NCBI GenBank assembly: GCA_023429545.1
Contig: JAEYUU010000504.1
Span: forward strand, 1-6,124
Direction of reading: 5' to 3'
Length of the DNA stretch: 6,124 nucleotides
Source of the DNA: Verrucomicrobiota bacterium
GTDB lineage: Bacteria > Verrucomicrobiota > Verrucomicrobiia > Verrucomicrobiales > Verrucomicrobiaceae
The notes under the pieces were generated by a model. The model did no database searches. It was given only the letters and a program-made list of their open reading frames with translations, and was not told the origin of the DNA. The position numbers and the translations under genes are program-made. Below are positions 1 to 5,206 of this stretch, one piece after another. The stretch's first letter is position 1; the number at the start of each line of letters is the position of its first letter.

Positions 1-18
1 TATGTGTATAAGTGACAG
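1..18. other. Probable Tn5/Nextera mosaic-end adapter remnant at contig edge
   Basis: Bases 2-18 read ATGTGTATAAGTGACAG. The Tn5 mosaic end used in tagmentation libraries contains ATGTGTATAAGAGACAG, so 16 of 17 bases match, with one A-to-T difference at base 13. Base 1 also differs from the adapter. The match sits exactly at the window edge and points in the direction expected for read-through into an adapter. In the reading frame of the minus-strand oxidoreductase it translates as LSLIHI, which is what the standard adapter encodes in this frame. This is most likely not genomic DNA. A chance match or a real Tn5-type transposon end is less likely. Confidence 0.8.
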
Positions 19-891
19 CTCCAGCGCCCACGACTGATCCCCGCGCGGGTATTCCCATGCCGTGGTCTCTGGAGGCCCCATCTCCGGAAGCATTTTGTAG
101 AAGTACAGCTTCTCCACTCCGTAAGAACCGCCCAGCCCCTCGATGTGCAGCTTGGCAGTGCGCCCGTAGATTTCGAGGGAGAACAGGTTCTTCCATTCGG
201 TGCAACTCACGTGCAGAAAAGCCGTCTGCCCTTGTGCAGTGCGGAGGTTGAGGAAAGCATTGTCGTCCACGGGCATATCCCAGTAGCTCGTGGCAGCATG
301 CCCTTCCACGGAGGTGAACTCCCCGAGGAACCAGCGCGACAGATCAATAAGATGGACTCCCTGGTCCATCAACTCGCCTCCACCCGACAGCGCGGGATCC
401 GCGCGCCACTCCCGATCATATCCCACCCTGCCTCCGTGGCCGTAGCGCCCGCGCACAAACATCAGCGGACCACATTTCCCGGCATCCACCAGAGCACGGG
501 CCCGCTGCAGCGCGGGATGGTAACGGTGGTTGAACCCCACGCGCACTGCCACGCACTTCTCCTTCTCTGCTGCGATCAGCGCCTCGGCCTCCTCCAGAGA
601 GATCGCACCCGGCTTCTCCACCAGCACATGCTTGCCCGCGCGAATGGCTTCAAGGGTGATCGGTGCAAGCTGTGCATTCAGCGTGCTTACGATCACGGCA
701 TCCACTTCCGGAGATGCCACCGCCTCACGGTAGTCAGTCACCACCCGGCCGCTGCCGCCCTGCACAATGAGCTGCTCCGCCCGCTCGCGCTGCACGTCGC
801 AGGCGATGGCAAGCTGTCCCTTCTGCAGGCAGCCCAGCCGTTTCCGGCCAATCAGGCCGCATCCTACGATGGCATATCGAATCTGCTTCAT
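1..891 (-). CDS. Gfo/Idh/MocA-family oxidoreductase, 3'-truncated
   Basis: This is an NAD(P)-dependent cytoplasmic oxidoreductase that probably oxidises or reduces a hydroxyl or keto group on a sugar, nucleotide sugar or cyclitol. The frame is open from 891 to base 1, giving 297 codons in the window. An N-terminal Rossmann motif, IVGCGLIG, lies at residues 8-15. The family signature EKP is at 92-94, with K93 the expected catalytic lysine. GFNHRYHP follows at 119-126, and GGGELMDQGVHLIDLSRW at 170-187 contains the conserved H180. These features are diagnostic of the family; the substrate is not predictable. ATG 891 is preferred over the adjacent ATG 894 because GGAGG (901-897) is then five bases upstream. 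The gene starts 12 bases after the SDR stop. Family members are usually about 330-400 residues, so the C-terminus is missing. The last six residues, LSLIHI, probably come from adapter sequence, so real coding likely ends near base 19. Confidence 0.93.
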   Translation of the reverse strand, partial: MKQIRYAIVGCGLIGRKRLGCLQKGQLAIACDVQRERAEQLIVQGGSGRVVTDYREAVASPEVDAVIVSTLNAQLAPITLEAIRAGKHVLVEKPGAISLEEAEALIAAEKEKCVAVRVGFNHRYHPALQRARALVDAGKCGPLMFVRGRYGHGGRVGYDREWRADPALSGGGELMDQGVHLIDLSRWFLGEFTSVEGHAATSYWDMPVDDNAFLNLRTAQGQTAFLHVSCTEWKNLFSLEIYGRTAKLHIEGLGGSYGVEKLYFYKMLPEMGPPETTAWEYPRGDQSWALELSLIHI

Positions 892-894
892 CAT

Positions 895-901
895 TCCCTC
901 C
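895..901 (-). promoter_or_regulatory. Shine-Dalgarno site of the Gfo/Idh/MocA gene
   Basis: The minus strand reads GGAGGGA directly between the SDR stop codon (906-904) and the tandem ATG codons at 894 and 891. The GGAGG core leaves two bases before the first ATG and five before the second, so it favours the second ATG as the start. Confidence 0.7.
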
Positions 902-903
902 GA

Positions 904-1770
904 TCAGTCACCCCATGAAAGTCCACGATCCGCCGGCACAATGCGCCGCAGCGTGTAGATGTCGTTCCCGGAGATTTCGCCCAATCGCTCGTGCAGCGTA
1001 TCCCATGGATCCCACTGGGCGCTGATGAGCTTCCCGGTGACCCCGTCGCTCGCACGCGAGGCGAGATAGACACACAAGCTGGCGCCCTTTTGCAATGGCA
1101 CGCCTCCCTTGGCTGCCTGCTGTTGTGCCTTCTCGTAAAAGGCCGCGCCCACGGTCTCCGGCCCCGCCTCCAGCACCTCATCCAGGAGGCGCGTATTCAG
1201 GGCACCGGGTGCCACGGCATTCACATCGATGTGAAACGGCGCGAGTTCCAGGGCAAGCGTCTCTGTAAGCCGTACCACAGCGGCCTTGCCTGCGGCATAC
1301 GCGGAGAAGCGCGGCAGGGGATTCGTCGCACCACCACCGGAGAGGTTCACAATCTTGCCGCGTCCGGCGGATTTGAAGACGGGAATCGCGGCGCGGCAGG
1401 GCAGCATGGTGCCATACAGATTAATCTCCATCGCACGCTTCCACTCCTCCCACTCCACTTCCTCGCTGGGGCCCTTGGGGCCATAGATACCCGCGTTGTT
1501 TACCAGGATGTGGAGCTCGCCCAGTTCGGCTGCTGCAGTCTGGAAGAGGCGTTTCACATCCATCTCTGAAGAGACATCCGCACCCATCCCCACCACCTTC
1601 TGACTGGAGGGGAGGCCCTTCCGCAGTTCCGCAGCCAGGGAAGTCGCGTCATTCGCGTTGCGCGAACAAAGGAGCACATTCGCGCCTTCCCTGAGGAACT
1701 CCCCCACAATGGCCTGCCCAAGTCCCTGGGTGCCTCCGGTGATGATCGCGTTTTGCTGGTGAAGCTTCAT
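904..1770 (-). CDS. Classical short-chain dehydrogenase/reductase with atypical C-terminal tail
   Basis: This is a 288-residue NAD(P)-dependent SDR, likely cytoplasmic, interconverting an alcohol and a ketone on a sugar-type substrate (inferred from its neighbours). The cofactor glycine motif TGGTQGLG is at residues 11-18 and NNAG at 91-94. The full catalytic tetrad is visible as N117, S144, Y158 and K162 (YAAGK at 158-162), so the enzyme should be active. The core resembles 3-oxoacyl-ACP reductase-like SDRs. However, the usual C-terminal ending VTGQ..xVDGG is replaced after VTGK (244-247) by about 40 residues containing WDPWD (253-257), YTLRRI (272-277) and DRGLSWG (281-287). The start is the first ATG after an in-frame TGA in the 31-base gap behind the dehydrogenase homologue. 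No Shine-Dalgarno sequence is visible, so translation may depend on coupling. It is almost certainly in one operon with its neighbours on both sides. Confidence 0.93.
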   Translation of the reverse strand: MKLHQQNAIITGGTQGLGQAIVGEFLREGANVLLCSRNANDATSLAAELRKGLPSSQKVVGMGADVSSEMDVKRLFQTAAAELGELHILVNNAGIYGPKGPSEEVEWEEWKRAMEINLYGTMLPCRAAIPVFKSAGRGKIVNLSGGGATNPLPRFSAYAAGKAAVVRLTETLALELAPFHIDVNAVAPGALNTRLLDEVLEAGPETVGAAFYEKAQQQAAKGGVPLQKGASLCVYLASRASDGVTGKLISAQWDPWDTLHERLGEISGNDIYTLRRIVPADRGLSWGD

Positions 1771-1801
1771 GAAGGTTTTTGCAGATCAAGGAGCGGGCGC
1801 G

Positions 1802-3061
1802 TCACGCAGGCCGGCCCACGCTGAGGTACCGTGCGTCCGGTGGCGGCGTGATGAATCCGTCCGCGTCGAGAATAAGCGGGCGGCGCATCTTGCCAAGAAG
1901 CATTGCCCAGTCTGCTTCTCGAATCTCCGGCCAGCCTGTGCAAATTACAGCCGCATCGGCGCCAGCGATCGCTTCTCCCATGTCGCCATGCCATACCGCT
2001 TTCCCAATCTCGGAAGGCTGCGACCTGATTGCGGGGTCATAGGCACGCACGTCCGCGCCTTCCTTGAGAAGCACATGACACAACTCCACGGCCAGGCTTC
2101 TCCTCAACGTGTCGGTTCCCGGTTTGTAGGTGAGCCCGAGTACCGCGATGGGTTTCCCATCCAGGCCGCCCAGCTCAGCTTTCAGACGTTCCAGCGCCCA
2201 CAGCTTGTGCTGGTCATTGCTTTCCTTGATGCCCGGAATGAGCCGCAGGGTTTCTGAATGCTCTGCTGCCACCCTGGTCAGCGCCACCACATCACGGGCG
2301 AGCGTACCACCCGCAAACGCGCCGCCAGCTCTCAGGAAGGCCCGGGGGCCGATCCGTCCCTCACTCTTGAGTCCCCGTTCCACCTCCCGCGCATCGGCGC
2401 CCGTCCGTTCGCAAACTCTTGCCAGCTCGTTCATGAAGGCGACAGACATGGCCAGGAAGGAATTGATGCCGTGCTTGGTCATCTCTGCGGATTCCGGACT
2501 CATCCAGAGCAGTTCCTGCGTCCACTTGGCAAACACAGGCTCCAGCCGCGCCTGCGTCGCGGCATCCCGCACTCCCAGCACAATCCGTTCTGGATTGCGG
2601 AAGACCTCAAGCGCTTTCCCCAGCCTCAGGTTCTCCGGGCAGCATGCCACGTGCAGGTCGGGGAACTCCTTTTGCAGAATTCCGCAGGTGCCCACAGGCA
2701 TCTGGGAGGACACCACCAGAACCGCCCCCGCGCGCAGGTGCCGGGCGCCCCGCCTCACGCGCCCAAGCACATAGGCGGTGTCCGCCACGTCATCGGCGTC
2801 CACCGGTGTATCATCACATATCCACAAAATATCCGCATCGGCACATGCCAGTTTTGCATCGGTGCTGAAATCAAGCCTGCCGGAGCGTATGCCATCCTGC
2901 AGCAGGGCATCCAGGCCCGGCTCCATGATCGGCGCCTTTCCTTTTGCCAGGCCTTCGATCAACGCTTCATCGAAGTCGAGCCCGGTCACGCGGAAATGCT
3001 CCGCACAGCAGGCGGCCGTCACGCTTCCCAAGTGCCAGAGACCGAGCACTGTGATGTTCAT
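1802..3061 (-). CDS. UDP-glucose/GDP-mannose dehydrogenase-family protein lacking the catalytic Cys
   Basis: This 419-residue protein has the three-part family architecture: an N-terminal NAD-binding Rossmann domain (about 1-185), a central dimerisation helix region (about 190-285) and a C-terminal nucleotide-sugar-binding domain (about 300-410). Recognisable landmarks are MPVGT (121-125), CPENLRLG (141-148), EMTKHGINSFLA (193-204), GGTLARDV (251-258) and GLTYKPGTD (309-317). K196, N200 and D257 fit conserved active-site positions. Several hallmarks differ. The nucleotide motif is GLWHLG (7-12), not GxGYxG. The second Glu of PEFLREG is L147. The GGSCxPKD cysteine aligns without a gap to T253, and the lysine to R256. 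Members with an intact Cys oxidise UDP-sugars twice, to the uronate; this one may stop at an aldehyde, act on another substrate, or be non-catalytic. Its ATG overlaps the epimerase stop by four bases (ATGA), and GGAGGGGG lies upstream, so coupled translation is likely. Family membership is secure; the reaction is not. Confidence 0.92.
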   Translation of the reverse strand: MNITVLGLWHLGSVTAACCAEHFRVTGLDFDEALIEGLAKGKAPIMEPGLDALLQDGIRSGRLDFSTDAKLACADADILWICDDTPVDADDVADTAYVLGRVRRGARHLRAGAVLVVSSQMPVGTCGILQKEFPDLHVACCPENLRLGKALEVFRNPERIVLGVRDAATQARLEPVFAKWTQELLWMSPESAEMTKHGINSFLAMSVAFMNELARVCERTGADAREVERGLKSEGRIGPRAFLRAGGAFAGGTLARDVVALTRVAAEHSETLRLIPGIKESNDQHKLWALERLKAELGGLDGKPIAVLGLTYKPGTDTLRRSLAVELCHVLLKEGADVRAYDPAIRSQPSEIGKAVWHGDMGEAIAGADAAVICTGWPEIREADWAMLLGKMRRPLILDADGFITPPPDARYLSVGRPA

Positions 3062-4059
3062 GCTTTGGCCCCCTCCGACTCATCCACGGATCGAGCTTCC
3101 AGTACCCACGCATTCTCCTGCAACCAGTTCAAGGTCGAGATGATGCCCTGCTCGATCGTGTACTTCGCGCGCCACCCGGTGGACTGGATCCTGGTGGTAT
3201 CTAGGAAGATGAACGGGTTGTCCCCCACCCAGCCGCGATCCCCGCCGGTAAAGTCCATCTTGGGAGTCAGCCCCAGATGCCGGCAGATCCATCCGATCGA
3301 ATCCGTGACCCGGCAATACTCCGGGGTGCCGAGGTTGAACACACACACACGATGCTTCTCCTGCCGTGCAAGGTCCGCCCGTGTCACATGCAGGATGGCT
3401 TCGATGCAGTCGCTCACATGCAGATAGGACTTCCGCTGAGTGCCGTCGCCCAGCACTCTAAGCCTTTCCGGATGGGCAAGAAGCTGGCCGTAGAAGTCAA
3501 ACACATGCCCGTGAGTGTAGCGTTCTCCCAAAATGGACACAAAGCGGAAGATGTAACCCTCGAATCCGAACCCCTCGCAGTACGCCTGGATCAAATTTTC
3601 GCCCGCCACTTTTGAAGCGCCGTACAGCGAGGTCTGCACGGGGAATGCCGCATCCTCCGGTGTGGGAATCACCACCGCCTCGCCGTACACAGAGCCGGTG
3701 GAGGAGAACGCAATCTTCTTGATGCCATTCGCCCGCATCGCCTCCAGCACATTGAAGGTGGCAATGGTATTCTGCTGCAGATCCTTCCCAGGATGTTGCA
3801 GGCCGAAGCGCACATCGGCATTCGCCGCCAGATGCACCACCATGTCACATCCCTGCATCGCCGCCGTGAGCGCTTCCAAATCGAGATTATCCCCGCGTTT
3901 CAGTTCAAATCGCGGGTGCTTGCCGGCATGTTCAAGAAACCGTGCCTGGCCGGTGGAGAAGTCATCCCACCCTGCGACCTCACAACCCTCCGACAGCAAC
4001 CGATCAGCGAGGTTGCTGCCAATGAAGCCGGCCACACCGGTAACAAAAATCTTCGTCAT
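3058..4059 (-). CDS. NAD-dependent nucleotide-sugar epimerase/dehydratase (extended SDR)
   Basis: This 333-residue enzyme resembles the UDP-glucose 4-epimerase (GalE) and dehydratase group, whose members use bound NAD to oxidise a sugar nucleotide transiently. Numbering from ATG 4059, the N-terminal motif TGVAGFIGS (7-15) is the extended-SDR glycine signature, DD at 32-33 sits at the end of the second strand, HLAA is at 76-79, FSSTGSVYG (118-126) carries the catalytic Ser/Thr, and YGASK (146-150) holds the catalytic Tyr and Lys. The C-terminal half has RFVSILGERYTHG (172-184), the segment that usually contacts the nucleotide sugar, and GGDRGWVGD (272-280). Length is normal. An in-frame TTG at 4098 would add 13 residues; ATG 4059 is chosen because MTKIFVTG is the usual beginning of the fold. 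Neither start has a well-placed Shine-Dalgarno site. The stop overlaps the next gene by ATGA. Exact substrate and whether it epimerises, dehydrates or decarboxylates are unknown. Confidence 0.92.
   Translation of the reverse strand: MTKIFVTGVAGFIGSNLADRLLSEGCEVAGWDDFSTGQARFLEHAGKHPRFELKRGDNLDLEALTAAMQGCDMVVHLAANADVRFGLQHPGKDLQQNTIATFNVLEAMRANGIKKIAFSSTGSVYGEAVVIPTPEDAAFPVQTSLYGASKVAGENLIQAYCEGFGFEGYIFRFVSILGERYTHGHVFDFYGQLLAHPERLRVLGDGTQRKSYLHVSDCIEAILHVTRADLARQEKHRVCVFNLGTPEYCRVTDSIGWICRHLGLTPKMDFTGGDRGWVGDNPFIFLDTTRIQSTGWRAKYTIEQGIISTLNWLQENAWVLEARSVDESEGAKA
3069..3076 (-). promoter_or_regulatory. Shine-Dalgarno site of the dehydrogenase homologue
   Basis: The minus strand reads GGAGGGGG inside the last codons of the epimerase gene, ending seven bases before ATG 3061. 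It supports that ATG as the start and, with the ATGA overlap, indicates translational coupling. Confidence 0.65.
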
Positions 4060-4069
4060 TCTTGATGCA

Positions 4070-4108
4070 TCAGGAATCGCAAATGCCGCCTTCGGCAAGC
4101 CCGAACAT
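4070..4108 (-). other. Possible 12-codon leader peptide ahead of the epimerase
   Basis: The minus strand has ATG at 4108 and a stop at 4072-4070, encoding MFGLAEGGICDS. AGAAGGGA lies immediately upstream, although closer to the ATG than is ideal. The stop is 10 bases before ATG 4059 of the epimerase, which has no clear ribosome binding site of its own, so reinitiation is conceivable. An ORF of this size can easily arise by chance, and if the epimerase starts at TTG 4098 most of this region is coding in another frame. Confidence 0.2.
4084..4097 (-). promoter_or_regulatory. Small hairpin upstream of the epimerase start
   Basis: A perfect inverted repeat, TGCCG-AAGG-CGGCA on the minus strand, can form a five-base-pair stem with a four-base loop, 24 bases upstream of ATG 4059. 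Only three T residues follow, so it is not a convincing rho-independent terminator. It could affect mRNA structure or attenuation, or be chance; it would be coding if the TTG start were used. Confidence 0.3.
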
Positions 4109-4173
4109 GTCCCTTCTTTGATGCCTCCGGCAACTTACGAAGGAACTTGGTGTGGCTTTTGATTCACGCGTTT

Positions 4174-4189
4174 GCCGACCTGAATCGGC
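4174..4189 (-). promoter_or_regulatory. Small hairpin in the spacer
   Basis: The minus strand reads GCCGA-TTCAGG-TCGGC, a five-base-pair perfect stem with a six-base loop, followed by AAACG and not by a T-run. It is therefore not a classical terminator. A competing pairing (GATTC with GAATC farther downstream) uses part of it. Its role, if any, is unknown. Confidence 0.25.
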
Positions 4190-4303
4190 GTCATCCGCCA
4201 GTCGAGATTCTTTGCCACCGCCTTCGCACTTTAAATGTTGCCGTGAAAATCCATCGGGTGAGTAAAAGACTCGACAGGAACCGTGCCGACAGTCCTCTCA
4301 AAC

Positions 4304-5206
4304 CTACTTCTTCCTGAACAAAGCCACACAGCGGATGCCGTACGGGAAGGAAAACAACGAGCCGATGGCCAGTTCCACTCCCATAATCCATTTGAACAGG
4401 ACATTGCCACGGGTCTGCCGGATCTGATCCGCCACGATCTTTGCCTTTTCTTCGGCGGGCAGGGACAGCAGCTTCCGGCCCTTGCGTTTTGCATGAAGAA
4501 ATGCTGGATAGAGCAGGAATCCCAGGTGGGTGGCCGAGATTTTTTCGAGTCCGGCGGATTCTGCTTTCTGCAGCAATTCATTCAGCCGGTAACGTCGGTG
4601 ATGCATGAGGTGCTCATCATAGATGTCGTAGCAATCCGGATTCGCAGGCACTTCGATGTGAGCCAGGCCGCCCGGCTTGAGGATGCGCGACACTTCATGA
4701 AGTGCCTTCACATCGTCATCAATATGTTCCAGTACGTTGAGCAGCACCACAGCATCGATCGAGTCCGCAGGCAGCGGACACGCGCGCAGGTCGAACTGCA
4801 GCAGTGGCACCGTGGGGTGCCGGGCAGCGACTTCCAGCAGGGGTGAAACAATGAAATCAGATCCAATGATCTGGACTTCAGGCATTTCGCGCACCACCAC
4901 ATCAATCAAGTGGCCTGACGAACATCCCGCATCCAGCACCATGGGACCGGGCTCGATCCTCGGAAGCTGCCGCAGGCTTGCCAGCGCCAGTTTTCGCGAC
5001 GCTACATCAATGGGGTGTGTCTCCCCTGCATTTTCCTCGTGAAAGTGCGTAAGTTCATCACTCCAGCCACTGCTTGGTGGATTGAAGTACAGCACTGGCT
5101 CGAGTTTTCCGGAGCCATCGTCAAATCCTCGTCCCTTCCACGTTGGCACGTTTTTTTTGCCGGCAGGCTTGGGCCAGGCAAAATCCTGCAATCGTCCGGA
5201 GTTCAT
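4304..5206 (-). CDS. Class I SAM-dependent methyltransferase
   Basis: This 300-residue protein transfers a methyl group from S-adenosylmethionine to an unidentified acceptor, plausibly a sugar, glycan or lipid-linked intermediate given its neighbours. Numbering from ATG 5206, SAM-binding motif I, VLDAGCSSG, is at 90-98. The acidic residue after strand 2 is D117 (IIGSD). The D-rich motif around LQFDLRACPLP is at 136-146, LLNVLEHIDDD at 155-165 matches Methyltransf_11/23-type domains, and RILKPGGLAHIEVP at 174-187 is the post-motif strand. About 85 residues precede motif I and include GWSDELTHFHEENAG (47-61) and HPIDVASR (64-71), probably acceptor-recognition or lid elements. The C-terminus (about 268-295) is hydrophobic and could touch the membrane. 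ATG 5206 overlaps the GT2 stop in TGATG; a GTG at 5209 would add one residue. No strong Shine-Dalgarno site is seen, so coupling to the GT2 is likely. An A8 run falls in codons 18-20. Confidence 0.92.
   Translation of the reverse strand: MNSGRLQDFAWPKPAGKKNVPTWKGRGFDDGSGKLEPVLYFNPPSSGWSDELTHFHEENAGETHPIDVASRKLALASLRQLPRIEPGPMVLDAGCSSGHLIDVVVREMPEVQIIGSDFIVSPLLEVAARHPTVPLLQFDLRACPLPADSIDAVVLLNVLEHIDDDVKALHEVSRILKPGGLAHIEVPANPDCYDIYDEHLMHHRRYRLNELLQKAESAGLEKISATHLGFLLYPAFLHAKRKGRKLLSLPAEEKAKIVADQIRQTRGNVLFKWIMGVELAIGSLFSFPYGIRCVALFRKK

Larger units (their letters stand above)
4060..4303 (-). other. Spacer between methyltransferase and epimerase genes
   Basis: This is the only sizeable non-coding stretch in the window: 244 bases, or 205 if the epimerase begins at TTG 4098. 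It separates the GT2-methyltransferase pair from the four-gene dehydrogenase block. I find the two small hairpins and the possible leader peptide listed separately. No stem-loop plus T-run terminator is visible, and no -35/-10 pair with acceptable spacing; CATTTAAAG around 4230-4238 is a possible -10-like AT-rich patch without a matching -35 box. It could hold a secondary promoter for the downstream genes, but the sequence does not prove it. Confidence 0.5.

Noticed and set aside
145..918. Long plus-strand open frame (257 codons) across the left region
   Set aside because: It is the antisense shadow of the Gfo/Idh/MocA gene, whose minus-strand frame has clear family motifs. The plus-strand translation has no recognisable domain.
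3339..3350. (AC)6 dinucleotide run as a phase-variation repeat
   Set aside because: It is short, not a multiple of a typical phase-variable tract length, and encodes an ordinary core strand (RVCVF) of the epimerase.
2258..3427. Plus-strand open frame of 389 codons
   Set aside because: It lies antisense to the dehydrogenase homologue and the epimerase gene, crosses their junction, and is rich in His, Arg, Pro and Cys as expected of a G+C-rich shadow frame.
4135..4218. Short minus-strand ORF (GTG start, 27 codons) in the spacer
   Set aside because: It has only a weak, too-close purine stretch upstream and resembles nothing I recognise. Frames of this size are expected by chance.
4255..4300. 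Possible terminator after the methyltransferase stop
   Set aside because: There are only short pairings such as GAGT/ACTC and a CTGTCG direct repeat, with no G+C-rich stem followed by a T-run.
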